Positions 51,163-60,670 are shown, counted from the stretch's first letter. The stretch is 64,000 nt of DNA from Elusimicrobiota bacterium (GCA_016212855.1 JACRDP010000025.1:113209-177208); one strand, 5' to 3'. Notes: a model not told the origin generated them from the letters alone. Numbers and translations are program-made.

Positions 51163-52383
51163 TTGCCCCGAATACTCCCCATCAAGATCGTGTCCTGGAT
51201 TAAACGCCGCCCGTTCTTGGCGCTGGGCTCGCTCGCGCTGACCCTGCGCGTCGCCGCCGCCGTCGTCACCGAATTCAATCCGATCTTCCCCCCGTACTAT
51301 TACACCGACTCCAGACTCTTCCATGAAGCCGCCGTCTCGGCTCTGCGCGAAAATACCCAAGGCCGGCGACCCGTTTTCGAGGGAACCACCAACACCCGCG
51401 CCCAAACGCTTCTCGTTTACCAGCTTTACCGCTTGACCGGGCCGCGCCCCCTCGCCGTCAAGCTGGTCAATGCCGTCTTGGGCGCGGCGGGCGTGATGGT
51501 CCTCGCCTGGCTGTTCGGATTCGCCTTCTCGCGACGCGCGGCCTTCGCGGCGGGGTTATCGATCGCCGTCTGGCCTTCGTACGTGTTCTACACCTCGCAG
51601 AATCTGAAGGAAGCTCCCGCCAACCTGCTCGCTTATGCGGGCTTGGCCTGCACTTTGGCCGCGGGCCTGCCCTCCGGCGCGTCGCGCGCGCGTCGCGCCG
51701 CGTTCGCCGCAGCCGCGGGCTTGTCGATGATCGGCGCCGGATTCTATCGCCCCCAAGTTCTCGAGGCATTGTCCGCCGCTCTCTTCGCGGCGCTCTCTTT
51801 CGCGGCCCTAGGCGGCCGTCGCGTTCACGCGCTCGCGGCCTTGGGCGCGGTCGCGGCCTCGCTGGCGGTATACGCCTGGACGTCCCACCGCGTCGAAGCC
51901 GGCGCGGATTATCAACTGGTCACTTCGCCGTCGGGCATCACCGCCTTCCGCAAAATTCACCGGCTCGATGACAGCCGCAAAGCTCTCGCTCAGGGCCGGG
52001 AAGTCGGCACGCTCCTCTTTCCGGACACGGAGTTCCGAACCTGGAGCGAAGTCGCGTCGTATCTTCCTAAAGGCGCGTTTTACGTTTTGTTCATGCCCCT
52101 GCCGGGGCTTTATCCGATGGACGGGAAAATCGGCCGGCTGGCGGCTTCCGGAGAAAACATGCTCCTGCTGCTCATCGCGGCGCTCGCCGTCCGCGGGATA
52201 GTCCGCGTTCCCCTGACGCCGGCGAGGCTCAGCCTGCTCGTCTTTTTCGCGACGCTGACCGCGGGCGCCGCCCTCCTTGAATTCGACCTTGGCAGCGCCG
52301 GGCGCCACAAGCTCCTCTATCTGCCTATGCTGTTCCCATTCGCGGCCGAAGAGGCCCTGCGCCGGTCCAAGATGAAGGTATAG
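51163..52383 (+). CDS. Polytopic membrane protein, GT-C-like
   Basis: 406 aa, TTG start 6 nt after TATAAT, no Shine-Dalgarno. Begins with a basic segment (KIVSWIKRRPF) and about nine hydrophobic helices. YYYTDSRLFHEAA, with an acidic residue in the first loop, and VFYTSQNLKEAPANLLAYAG resemble the GT39/PMT-like group of periplasmic transferases, though the match is loose. Function inferred only. Its last 67 bp overlap the end of the convergent minus-strand gene. Confidence 0.6.
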   Translation: MPRILPIKIVSWIKRRPFLALGSLALTLRVAAAVVTEFNPIFPPYYYTDSRLFHEAAVSALRENTQGRRPVFEGTTNTRAQTLLVYQLYRLTGPRPLAVKLVNAVLGAAGVMVLAWLFGFAFSRRAAFAAGLSIAVWPSYVFYTSQNLKEAPANLLAYAGLACTLAAGLPSGASRARRAAFAAAAGLSMIGAGFYRPQVLEALSAALFAALSFAALGGRRVHALAALGAVAASLAVYAWTSHRVEAGADYQLVTSPSGITAFRKIHRLDDSRKALAQGREVGTLLFPDTEFRTWSEVASYLPKGAFYVLFMPLPGLYPMDGKIGRLAASGENMLLLLIAALAVRGIVRVPLTPARLSLLVFFATLTAGAALLEFDLGSAGRHKLLYLPMLFPFAAEEALRRSKMKV

Positions 52384-53477
52384 AGGCCCCTCGCTAAAGG
52401 CGCTATTTTTTCATCTGAGATCGTGTTTTCCGCCAAGACGATGTTGGCCGCGGCGGCCGTGTCCACCAGCGCGTCATCGGTCAAGGCTCGGCGCAAGGCG
52501 GCCGCGACGGCGTCCGCGTCTTCCGGGGGGACCAACAGGCAATTCTTGCCGTTCTCGAGCCATTCATCCGCGGTGCACGTGTTGCTTTGTATGGGGAAAG
52601 AGCCCATGAGCAGCGCCTCCATAAAAGAAGTGCACATGCCGTCGCTCATGCTGACCCCCAGCGACACGCGCGCGCTCCCATGATGGCGCATCATATCGGC
52701 ATGAGGCGTTCCGAACGGCACCACCGTCACTTTGAGGCCGAGCTTCTTTCCCAGCGCCTGCGCCTGCGCCGCCACTTCCGGCACATAAACGCAAAGTTCG
52801 TAACCCGCGAGCACATCGGCGCATTGCTCGAGCGCCTTGAGCCCGACCAAAGCCCTCCCCGTCCAACCCTGGTAGCCTTTGAGCATGATTTTTCGGCGCT
52901 TCGACGGCGGCAAGGGGCTGCGCAGACGGCGGGCTTGTACCACGTCGAAACCGCCGGTGATGGGAAAGAGCACGAAAACTTTCCCCGTAAAGCCGAATTC
53001 GCGGGCGAGCTTGGTGTCCCGCTCGCCTTCGCAGTGGAAATAATCGCAGTTGGTCAGCGTCTCGCGTATCCGCGGCGCGTGCTCGGGGAACTTGCCGAAA
53101 TGATAGATATCGCTCCCCCAGTTCGTGACGAGCCAAGGAGGGAATTCGCCGGGCACCCTCCTTTTCGCCTCCCGCGTCAGGTAGCCGGCGGCCTGAATTT
53201 CCATGGAGTGGATCACGTCGGGCTTGAGACGCTCGATGAGGCGGCAGAGGTGGTCGAGATGCGCGGGAGGAAGGAATATTTTCCTGAAGGCGCGAACGAG
53301 CATCGACGCGCCGAGCCGAGTTGACCGGTAGGTCTTCACCTCGGACGGAACGTCGGGATGAACTATACCTATGTCGATGGAGGGGAAAAGGTGGACGTCA
53401 TGGCCCTCGCCCTCGAGCTGCCGGAGCCAGCGCGCGGTATGCAAACTGTTCGACATGGCGACGAGAAGGATGCGCAT
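52317..53477 (-). CDS. GT4-like glycosyltransferase
   Basis: 386 aa from ATG 53477, 1 nt past the upstream stop; an upstream in-frame start at 53510 would extend into the previous gene. ILLVAMSNSLHTARWLRQLEGEGHDVHLF at the N terminus, DVIHSMEIQAAGYLT, TNWGSDIYHFGKF, and the C-terminal SLGVSMSDGMCTSFMEALLMGSFPIQS give the GT-B layout with the conserved acidic FMEAL. No anchor. Transfers an unknown sugar to the O-antigen repeat. Confidence 0.78.
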   Translation of the reverse strand: MRILLVAMSNSLHTARWLRQLEGEGHDVHLFPSIDIGIVHPDVPSEVKTYRSTRLGASMLVRAFRKIFLPPAHLDHLCRLIERLKPDVIHSMEIQAAGYLTREAKRRVPGEFPPWLVTNWGSDIYHFGKFPEHAPRIRETLTNCDYFHCEGERDTKLAREFGFTGKVFVLFPITGGFDVVQARRLRSPLPPSKRRKIMLKGYQGWTGRALVGLKALEQCADVLAGYELCVYVPEVAAQAQALGKKLGLKVTVVPFGTPHADMMRHHGSARVSLGVSMSDGMCTSFMEALLMGSFPIQSNTCTADEWLENGKNCLLVPPEDADAVAAALRRALTDDALVDTAAAANIVLAENTISDEKIAPLARGLYTFILDRRRASSAANGNSIGR

Positions 53478-53478
53478 G

Positions 53479-54342
53479 TCAGCGCGGGGTCGTCCGGCCC
53501 AAGGCGGCAAGAAGGGCTAATTTGAATCCCTGATTGGAGGCGCGGTAAAAGCCTCGCCGCCTGAAGTTAAACGCGAACTTAAGATAAGCGCCCGGCAGGC
53601 TTTGCCCCGAGGCCACTTTAAGCTCGGCGGGGGGTATGTTTTCCATAAAGCGGCGGAACAGGTCGTCGCCTTCCCTTTGCACATGCTCCGTCAGCATCCG
53701 GGTGCCCTGTCCTTCATGAATCCGCCCTTTTATGAGCGTCTCGCGCAACTGCGTGAATTTATAGTGAAAAGACATCTTGAACCAAAGGTCATAGTCCTGC
53801 GTGGTGCGCAAGCGTTCGTCGAAGAGTCCGCATTTGTCGAACGCGGTTATCGGAATGAGGAGTGAACAGCCGTGCAAATAAGCGGTGAGCGTGAGGCGAT
53901 AACGGAAGAAATGGGGCGGGGTCTCGGGTATTCGCACCGTGTAGAGCAGGCTTCCATTCTGGTCGATGAGATCGAAATCGCAGTACAAGATGACATCGCT
54001 CCGCCCCAGCTCTTCGTACGTGGCGATTTGCCGTTCGATCTTGCCGGGATAATAGAGATCGTCATGCGAAAGCCAAGAAAAGAATTCACCGCGCATCTGC
54101 CGGATCGCCACATTGAGCGCCGAACCCGTCCCGCCATTGGGTTTACGAAAGTAACGGATCTTGCTCCCGTAAGACTTCGCGACAGCTTCCGTCTTGCCGC
54201 CGTCAACGGAGCCGTCATTGACGATGATGATTTCGATGTTCTTGTAAGTTTGCCCCAACGCGCTGTCGATCGCCTGAGCCAAATAGTCGGAAGCGTTGTA
54301 AGCGGGGATGATGATCGAAACGAGCGGTTCAAAGCGCTTCAT
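53479..54342 (-). CDS. Family 2 glycosyltransferase
   Basis: 287 aa, ATG. VSIIIPAYNASDYLAQAIDSALGQTYK, IIIVNDGSVDGG, GEFFSWLSHDDLYYP (DxD-like DD) and TTQDYDLWFKMSFHYKF. Clear paralogue of the GT2 at 62933: both share the SWLSHDD and TTQDYD(L/F)WF motifs and KIRYF. Soluble. Adds a hexose during repeat-unit assembly. Confidence 0.83.
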   Translation of the reverse strand: MKRFEPLVSIIIPAYNASDYLAQAIDSALGQTYKNIEIIIVNDGSVDGGKTEAVAKSYGSKIRYFRKPNGGTGSALNVAIRQMRGEFFSWLSHDDLYYPGKIERQIATYEELGRSDVILYCDFDLIDQNGSLLYTVRIPETPPHFFRYRLTLTAYLHGCSLLIPITAFDKCGLFDERLRTTQDYDLWFKMSFHYKFTQLRETLIKGRIHEGQGTRMLTEHVQREGDDLFRRFMENIPPAELKVASGQSLPGAYLKFAFNFRRRGFYRASNQGFKLALLAALGRTTPR

Positions 54343-54363
54343 ATGGACGAGTCGATAACTCGT

Positions 54364-55032
54364 CTAGCTCTTCATGCGGATCAGATGAAAAGCTTCCCCG
54401 AAAGCGAACCCCGATTGCGTTCCCCGAAACTTAGCCAGCGCTTCGATCGCCTCGATAGACCTTGGACTAGGGAAGGGATGGATTTCCGTCTCATACATAG
54501 CCAGGGCACGAAGCTTCTGCTCCATAAAATCTGAAATATCGACGACCCAGTTGGGCACGAAATTCGGCTCGATGTGAGCGGCGTTCCAATGCGTTTCCGA
54601 AAGAGTCTCATAAGCCGCGAGGATTTCGATGTCCCGGCCGATCCCGATCGGGCGCGCGGCGACCATCACGCTTTCGAAAATCACGCGGTGATCCACATGC
54701 CGGTCCGGATAGCAGGTGAGGACGATATGCGGCTTCACCTCACGCATTACGGATAAAATTTTCCCGTTCAGCGCATGAACGGGCAAGTCTCCGATCATCG
54801 TCGCCGGAATCTTCATGAATCGAAAATGCTTCAAGCCGAACACAGCGAACGCCTTCCGGGCATGCGCTTCGACCTTCTCGTAAACCCCTTCGGCATAGAG
54901 CGGCGGAAGATGCCCCGAAACCGTCAGAACCTCGACGTGATAGCCTAGAGAAATAAACTTGGCGATCGTGCCTCCCGCGCCCAGAGTCTCGTCATCAGGA
55001 TGCGGGGCCACGACTAAAACACGTTTTATCAT
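54364..55032 (-). CDS. PIG-L-type deacetylase
   Basis: 222 aa from ATG 55032 (the open frame continues upstream to 55104 but into the neighbour's 3' end). VLVVAPHPDDETLGAGG is the zinc-binding PHPDDE motif, followed by CYPDRHVDHR as the third histidine region. PIG-L-like enzymes remove N-acetyl groups from sugars, giving an amino sugar that can then be formylated or otherwise acylated. Located between a C-methyltransferase and a GT2 in the minus-strand O-antigen operon. Confidence 0.83.
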   Translation of the reverse strand: MIKRVLVVAPHPDDETLGAGGTIAKFISLGYHVEVLTVSGHLPPLYAEGVYEKVEAHARKAFAVFGLKHFRFMKIPATMIGDLPVHALNGKILSVMREVKPHIVLTCYPDRHVDHRVIFESVMVAARPIGIGRDIEILAAYETLSETHWNAAHIEPNFVPNWVVDISDFMEQKLRALAMYETEIHPFPSPRSIEAIEALAKFRGTQSGFAFGEAFHLIRMKS

Positions 55033-55039
55033 GACAACC

Positions 55040-56290
55040 TCATACCACTCGCGGCTCGGGCATGGGCAGGATAAACCGCCCGCCTTGTTCGACATAACGC
55101 GCATGCTTGGCCATAATCGGGCCGGCGAAATTCCAGGCCAAAATCAAAACGTAGTCGGGACGCCGCCGATAAAGCTCTTCCGTTTCCAGGACGGGGATAT
55201 GCAGAGCGGGAGAAAACATGCCCTGCTTGAGCGGATTGTCGTCCACGATGAAATCGATGGACTCCTTACCCACCCCGAACGTGGAAAGGAGCGTCGTCCC
55301 CTTGGTCGTGGCGCCGTAGGCGGCGATCGACTTGCCGCTCTTTTTCAGCGATTGCAGGAGCAGCCGGAGCCGCCCGCCGGCCGTTTCAATTCTCTGGAAG
55401 AATTTTTTAAAGGCGGACAGCTGATTCAATTCCAACCTCAGCTCCAGATCCAGCGACTCCTGTACCGAGGAATCGACTCGATGAGGCCCCCCCTTCTTTT
55501 GGGCCATCACGCGAATGGAGCCGCCCTGAGGGCTGACCCGTTGAACGGAAATCAACTCCATCCCGCTCCGGGCGAACAATTTCTTAAAGGGACCGACGGT
55601 ATGATAATCCAAATGCTCATGGTAAATGGTGTCGAACCAGAGATTGGAGAAAACATCGACGAAGTACCCCACCTCGAGGACGAAAACCCCGTCGTCCTGA
55701 AGCCAATGCGACACGCCGCGGACGACGTCATCCAGCATGTCGATATGAGCGCAGGCGTTATGAGACGTGACGAACGCCGCCGGACCATGCTGTTTTCGCA
55801 GGTGCTGGGCGAGCTCGAAAGAAAAGAACTCCCCAACCGTTTCAATTCCGGCCCGATTCGCCGCTTGAGCGATCTGAATCGCCGGATCCACCCCGACGAC
55901 CCTCATGCCGTGCTCTTTAAAAAATCGAAGGCAGGTGCCGTCGTTCGAGCCGATATCCGAAACCAGCGCGCCCGGTTTCAACTCGAAGCGCTTCACCATA
56001 GCCTCGGCATGGTCCTGCAAATGCTTCACGAACTGCCCCGACGTCGCCGAGACATAAGGGTAATTGTTCTGAAAAAGAATCTTGGGATCCACGACATGCC
56101 CGAGCTGGATATGACTGCAGTCGCCGCACAGATAAACGTCCAGCGGATAGCGCGGCTCGGCGTCATTCAACTGCTTCGCGTTCAGGAAGTTGTTTCCGGG
56201 AGGAGTCGGCGGCAGGCCGAAGACCTTGACGAGGCGACCACCGTCGCACATCCGGCAGCGCGTACGCAAATATAAATCAGCGGCCGTCAT
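55040..56290 (-). CDS. NDP-sugar C-methyltransferase
   Basis: 416 aa, a usual length for the family. Zinc residues in CRMCDGG and CGDC, SAM motif VSDIGSNDGTCLRFFKEHG, YHEHLDYHTVGPF (catalytic His region), KKSGKSIAAYGATTKGTT and FIVDDNPLKQGMF. Very close in motif order to the gene at 1302, but that one is less canonical. Expected reaction: SAM-dependent methylation at C3 of a 4-keto-2,6-dideoxy or related NDP-sugar. Overlaps the cupin start by 4 bp. Confidence 0.86.
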   Translation of the reverse strand: MTAADLYLRTRCRMCDGGRLVKVFGLPPTPPGNNFLNAKQLNDAEPRYPLDVYLCGDCSHIQLGHVVDPKILFQNNYPYVSATSGQFVKHLQDHAEAMVKRFELKPGALVSDIGSNDGTCLRFFKEHGMRVVGVDPAIQIAQAANRAGIETVGEFFSFELAQHLRKQHGPAAFVTSHNACAHIDMLDDVVRGVSHWLQDDGVFVLEVGYFVDVFSNLWFDTIYHEHLDYHTVGPFKKLFARSGMELISVQRVSPQGGSIRVMAQKKGGPHRVDSSVQESLDLELRLELNQLSAFKKFFQRIETAGGRLRLLLQSLKKSGKSIAAYGATTKGTTLLSTFGVGKESIDFIVDDNPLKQGMFSPALHIPVLETEELYRRRPDYVLILAWNFAGPIMAKHARYVEQGGRFILPMPEPRVV

Positions 56291-56730
56291 GACTTGATAC
56301 TTGAGGGGTCGATGAGCACCACGCGCTTCACATCCGATTCGTAGCTTTCCTGGTCCCGCGGATTCCGGCTGATCGCGAGCAGCTGCGTGTCTTCCAGGAA
56401 AACCGTCGCGTGATCTTCCATCGGAGGCGTAAAAACCATTTCTCCGGCCTTAAGCCGAATGACGGACGGCTTGGCGTCGGTGCCCGAGGGGCGATAGTAA
56501 TAATCGAACGACCCGGAGAGGATGTACATGTAATGCCAGTCGCTCAAGTGATAATGATTCGATCGCACCGACCCTTTTTTCGACGTGATGAGCGAAATAT
56601 TTTTCATCGGAAAATTGACGAGCGACTGAATCGCGCCCCGGTCGTCGACATTGGGCTCGGGCAATTGGACCCGGCCCTCCGCGGGCCACATGCTGCTGTC
56701 ATCCAGCTTAACGGATTTCCATCGCTCCAT
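56287..56730 (-). CDS. Cupin-domain sugar-modifying protein
   Basis: 147 aa. RSNHYHLSDWHYMYILSGS is the metal-binding cupin motif and EMVFTPPMEDHATVF the second. Resembles the small cupin isomerase/epimerase group (RmlC- or FdtA-like) of deoxysugar pathways, but assignment to a reaction is not possible. Its 5' end overlaps the oxidoreductase gene by 23 bp, indicating tight coupling. Confidence 0.7.
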   Translation of the reverse strand: MERWKSVKLDDSSMWPAEGRVQLPEPNVDDRGAIQSLVNFPMKNISLITSKKGSVRSNHYHLSDWHYMYILSGSFDYYYRPSGTDAKPSVIRLKAGEMVFTPPMEDHATVFLEDTQLLAISRNPRDQESYESDVKRVVLIDPSSIKS

Positions 56731-57703
56731 ATTGTTTGCCTCGTATTTCGGCGGTTTTGATTTTGTCCATCAGCTGGGCCCGGCGAACGATCATCTTTCG
56801 CTCATTTTCCGCGTCGACCGAATTAGACAGAAGCTTATAAAATGCGTTGAACATGGACGAAAAATGGTCGTCCGCCTCTCCCAATTGGCAGCTTTCGGAG
56901 CCATTGAGGTTCAAAAAACGGAATCTCGGCACATAGTCGGCCGGCTTGGAAAAAAAGAGTTCGGACGAAACGGATCCCAGCGTCCCCCATATGTCGATCT
57001 CATTTCTGTATGAGCGATCGGCGGCCCATTCGAGGGTCGCGTGAGCGCCGCCGTCATAGCGCAGGATCGCTCGACCGGAAGAATCGACCGGGGAACCGTC
57101 CCCCTTAACGATATCAGATAAAACGACCTCGGGAACAAGATCAGGGAAGAGCGCCGACACGGCGGAAACCGGGTACGAACCGATATCCCAAAAAGCGCCG
57201 CCCGCCAAGTCGGGATTATTTCTAAATCCGGGCTGCGTCAGCGGCGGAATTCCGAACCGGCATGTCACGTTCTGAATTTTCCCGAGAGCCCGGGAGCGCA
57301 TTATTTCTTGAAGACGCAAAAACTGCGGATGATAGAGGTACATAAACCCTTCAGCGATAGTGACGCCGCGCTCACGAGAAAGGCTCACCAGATCTGAGAC
57401 GTGAAGAACGCTGCTCGCCAAGGGTTTTTCACACCAGAAGTGCTTGCCTGCAAGAAGAATCTCCCGGCCTTGAGCCGCGTGCAACCCGATCGGCGTCGAC
57501 AAACAGACCCCTTCGACTTTGGGATCCGCCAACATCCGCGCGAAATCGACCCAGCCCTGGCAGCCATAATCGGCCGCGGCTTGAGCGACGACTTCCGGAT
57601 TTCGAGAACAGATTCCATATAGCTTGACCCCGGAGCAACTTTGCAGCGCCGGGAGGATATTGTTTCGAGCGTGGGGGCCGAGGCCGCAGACAACGAGATT
57701 CAT
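56708..57703 (-). CDS. Gfo/Idh/MocA-family oxidoreductase
   Basis: 331 aa from ATG 57703, which overlaps the upstream stop as ATGA; the longer open frame upstream is antisense noise in the acetyltransferase gene. LVVCGLGPHARNNILPAL binds NAD(P); HFWCEKPLASS is the EKP motif with the active-site lysine; YLYHPQFLRLQEIM and DIGSYPVSAVSALFPD follow. Oxidises or reduces a sugar hydroxyl or ketone. Pairs with the cupin and acetyltransferase in a small pathway for an unusual amino- or deoxysugar. Confidence 0.8.
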   Translation of the reverse strand: MNLVVCGLGPHARNNILPALQSCSGVKLYGICSRNPEVVAQAAADYGCQGWVDFARMLADPKVEGVCLSTPIGLHAAQGREILLAGKHFWCEKPLASSVLHVSDLVSLSRERGVTIAEGFMYLYHPQFLRLQEIMRSRALGKIQNVTCRFGIPPLTQPGFRNNPDLAGGAFWDIGSYPVSAVSALFPDLVPEVVLSDIVKGDGSPVDSSGRAILRYDGGAHATLEWAADRSYRNEIDIWGTLGSVSSELFFSKPADYVPRFRFLNLNGSESCQLGEADDHFSSMFNAFYKLLSNSVDAENERKMIVRRAQLMDKIKTAEIRGKQYGAMEIR

Positions 57704-58848
57704 TTCTTGTCGTTTTTCGGGCGGGACCAATTTTCGACGGTTTCCTGGCGAGACCGCGCGATCGTCAACTTCCCGGCAGGCGCGTCTTCGGTCACCGTGG
57801 AGCCCGCCGCGATTGTCGCATTTTCCCCGATGACAAGGGGCGCGACCAGCTGTGTTCCGCATCCGATATAAGCCCCGGCGCCGATGCGAGTCGGCTGAAC
57901 CTCGACGCCGTTGTGATTGCACGTGATCGAGCCGGCGCCCACCGTGACGTCCTTCTCAAGGGTCGCGTCCCCCAGAAAAGCCAGATGATTGATCCGCGAT
58001 CCGGCCCCGATAGTCGAGTTCTTGATCTCAACAAAGTTTCCGATTTGCACGGAATCGCCGATGTGCGAGCCCGGCCGGACTCGACCGTACGGTCCAACAA
58101 AACTGCTTGAGCCGATCACGGCATCTTCCACGATCGAAAAAGGGTTGACTCGAGCGTTGGCGCCGATGACCGCGTTTTTGAGGATTGAACCCGCGCCGAT
58201 CTTCACGCCATCGCCAAGGCTGACCCGCCCCTCGATAATGACATCGGTCTCGATTTCCACGCCGACCCCGCACTGCAGCTCTCCAAAAATCGAGATCCTC
58301 TTGGGGTCGCGAATTCGAACCCCCAGAACCAGCGCGGCGCATGCCCGATTGTAAAAGATTCTTCGCTCGAGCAAGGCTACATCCAATAAATTATGGATGC
58401 GAACCGGCGGAAACTCCCGATCCAACTGGGCGGCATCAATCAAGCCGCATTCGGCGCTGAGACCTCTGATTTCATCCAGACTCGCGCGGTAGGACTCCCG
58501 ATCGCTCAAATCGAGCAGCCGGCCGGCCGCCGCCGAAGGAAGATAGGTCGCAAAGATTTCAGGTTCCGAGTCCTTCAGGCCGCGCCGCCGGCCTACAACC
58601 GCCGCGATATTCGGCTTCGAAGAAACTTCCGTGAATAGCCGCCTTAAACTCGCCTCCGAAAACCAAACATTTGCGTCGATCAGCATAACGTCGGAATCAG
58701 GCGCGGGCTTATTAAAATCAGGCGTATAAACTTCTCCGGCCCGCAATGACTTGAGGTGAGCGGAGAAGTACGCACCAAAAGGTCTTCCGGCAAGAGTCAG
58801 CTGCTGGAATGAAGGAGAGACTCCGTCATGCGAAATCAAAAAGATCAT
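57700..58848 (-). CDS. GlmU-like acetyltransferase with degenerate nucleotidyltransferase domain
   Basis: 382 aa. The C-terminal half is a hexapeptide-repeat beta-helix with strong GlmU resemblance: RINHLAFLGDATLEKDVTVG, GSITCNHNGVEV, IGCGTQLVAPLVIG and AAGSTVTEDAPAGKLT. The N-terminal half lacks the GxGTRM uridylyltransferase loop and reads only as a weak remnant. It probably acetylates a sugar phosphate or nucleotide sugar but cannot make UDP-GlcNAc on its own. Housekeeping GlmU would be encoded elsewhere. Confidence 0.75.
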   Translation of the reverse strand: MIFLISHDGVSPSFQQLTLAGRPFGAYFSAHLKSLRAGEVYTPDFNKPAPDSDVMLIDANVWFSEASLRRLFTEVSSKPNIAAVVGRRRGLKDSEPEIFATYLPSAAAGRLLDLSDRESYRASLDEIRGLSAECGLIDAAQLDREFPPVRIHNLLDVALLERRIFYNRACAALVLGVRIRDPKRISIFGELQCGVGVEIETDVIIEGRVSLGDGVKIGAGSILKNAVIGANARVNPFSIVEDAVIGSSSFVGPYGRVRPGSHIGDSVQIGNFVEIKNSTIGAGSRINHLAFLGDATLEKDVTVGAGSITCNHNGVEVQPTRIGAGAYIGCGTQLVAPLVIGENATIAAGSTVTEDAPAGKLTIARSRQETVENWSRPKNDKK

Positions 58849-59678
58849 TTAGGCTCGATTCCGGGGGACAGAAGTCTCGCGAGACCAAGGAATCGAATAA
58901 TTTTCTTGAAGAAGAAAACCATACGCACGCCTCGCGAGTTGAGGAGCATGTTGTAATCGTTTTGCACCAACTGAGCCTCCCGCTGCAGTCGATGAACTTC
59001 CAGCTCTGAAGGCAGCAGGCGCCGGATGTCGGACACCTTGCCCGGAGCGGGAGTTGTTTTCCCTTCCAAATCTCGAATCGCATAAAAGGCCCCGAAGGGC
59101 CGCTCGAGAGGCTCTCCCTTGAAATCGATGCCATGAAATTTCTCGCAAATACAGAATGACCATGCCGTGCTGAAATCTTCCGGCTCCCAGCCGGAACGGT
59201 GCTCTTGAACGGCTCCTCCGCCGAGTCCCCAGCCATCGGCTTGACCGCCCTCCATGTGCTGAGGCATGAAGCCGAGCGGAGTGAAGATCACGATCTGCTC
59301 GCGGGCCACGCGCTCGCTCTCAATGACGACCAGGCGGCCTTCTTCTTTTTCGAGATGCTCGATCACGTCGAGCAGGAATATACTGTCAACCGAGTTGTCG
59401 GCAAGCTGGCGAAGCGCTTCAAGTGCCCCCGCGCGAATGATGACGACGCTTTTGTCGCCCGCATGGCGAGAAGCCAGAATATCGGAGTACTCCTTCCACG
59501 GCTCGACCAGCAAGTGCAGCTTGGGCCGGAAGTGATTCATGGGCATTATGCCGCAGCCGATATCCAGCACGACTTCGGTCTTTTTGACAACTCTCTCAAT
59601 AACAGCCAAAAGCTCGGCCGGCGAATCAAAATAGCGGCGATTGCCCGCAATATTATTATCGGCCACGTGCGCATTCAT
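58845..59678 (-). CDS. Class I SAM-dependent methyltransferase
   Basis: 277 aa, ATG preceded by AAGGA. VVLDIGCGIMPMNHFRPKLH is the SAM loop and SIFLLDVIEHLEKEEG the methyltransferase post-motif. The C-terminal basic, hydrophobic tail (VFFFKKIIRFLGLARLL) may bind membrane. Likely methylates a glycan residue, perhaps terminally. Stop overlaps the next gene. Confidence 0.72.
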   Translation of the reverse strand: MNAHVADNNIAGNRRYFDSPAELLAVIERVVKKTEVVLDIGCGIMPMNHFRPKLHLLVEPWKEYSDILASRHAGDKSVVIIRAGALEALRQLADNSVDSIFLLDVIEHLEKEEGRLVVIESERVAREQIVIFTPLGFMPQHMEGGQADGWGLGGGAVQEHRSGWEPEDFSTAWSFCICEKFHGIDFKGEPLERPFGAFYAIRDLEGKTTPAPGKVSDIRRLLPSELEVHRLQREAQLVQNDYNMLLNSRGVRMVFFFKKIIRFLGLARLLSPGIEPK

Positions 59679-59725
59679 CGTTGGTGTCCTTTTTCAGTTC
59701 CGAAAACATGGAAATCCGGCGAGTT

Positions 59726-60670
59726 TCAAATATTCATACCGTCGTGACGATCGAGCGGAGCCGCGCGTGGACCAGGGCTAACACTCAATCCATACCAGGA
59801 TAACGCCGCTTTCAACGAGACGCCTATACATGAACCCGTATCATCAATAAGCGCTCTCACTAGCGACCTTCCCGAATCAGGCTCGTCAACTCCAATAGCA
59901 ACAACCTCGTCGCTGCCTCCATAGTAAGAACCGAATACATGATCCCAAAGCGGAAACATGAAACAAAAGTTTTTATTCAGGTGATGGCTTGCTTTTGAAT
60001 GATGGACGGTATGTCCGTATGGCGAAACGAGAACCCAGCGTCCGAAAAATCCCCAATCCGATGGAATTTGACTATGAATTATTAACGAGTGGAGTATCGC
60101 AAAAAACGTAATCCACAATGGCACCTCACTGGGGGCGCCGAAAATAGACACGGGCAATCCCGTGAACAGGATGAACAATGGAACCACGAGGGGATTATCC
60201 CGCCGGGCGGTGAAGACGCCCATCTCGGTTGCGGAATGGTGAAATTTATGAAGCATCCAGAGCGCTGGTATTTTATGAAAAGTTCTATGAAGCCAGTATC
60301 CGACGAGGTCCGCGAGAAGCAGGTATAAGACGATTTGGACGGGTACCGAAGAAATGCGCGGCAGTAATTTTATGGTGGGAATGCGGGAAAGCGATTGATT
60401 GACGATATTCGCAAAATAATACGTTCCTCCAAGCGTAATGGCCTTGCCCACAAAAAGCCAAACGCCCGTCACATCCAGAATCCAGACAGCCCTATCCTGC
60501 CGCAAAGATTTTGATAGCCCGCCTTTTATCATTTTATAGACGGTCGATCTGGCTTTCCCTACGATAGCCGACTCGATAGCCAGAGCCACGCCGGTGGCAA
60601 GGATGAACAATCCGTCGATCTTCAAACTCTGCGGGTCGAAATGCGATACGAATATATCTTTATAGTTCAC
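59726..60670 (-). CDS. Sterol desaturase/fatty acid hydroxylase superfamily membrane protein
   Basis: 314 aa from GTG 60670. Four or more hydrophobic segments and three histidine boxes, HRTFH, HKFHHS and HTVHHSKASHH, which bind the di-iron centre of this superfamily. It probably hydroxylates a lipid acyl chain or polyprenol. Unusual between an O-antigen methyltransferase and Wzt. The surrounding DNA is visibly richer in A+T than the rest of the window. Confidence 0.78.
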   Translation of the reverse strand: MNYKDIFVSHFDPQSLKIDGLFILATGVALAIESAIVGKARSTVYKMIKGGLSKSLRQDRAVWILDVTGVWLFVGKAITLGGTYYFANIVNQSLSRIPTIKLLPRISSVPVQIVLYLLLADLVGYWLHRTFHKIPALWMLHKFHHSATEMGVFTARRDNPLVVPLFILFTGLPVSIFGAPSEVPLWITFFAILHSLIIHSQIPSDWGFFGRWVLVSPYGHTVHHSKASHHLNKNFCFMFPLWDHVFGSYYGGSDEVVAIGVDEPDSGRSLVRALIDDTGSCIGVSLKAALSWYGLSVSPGPRAAPLDRHDGMNI

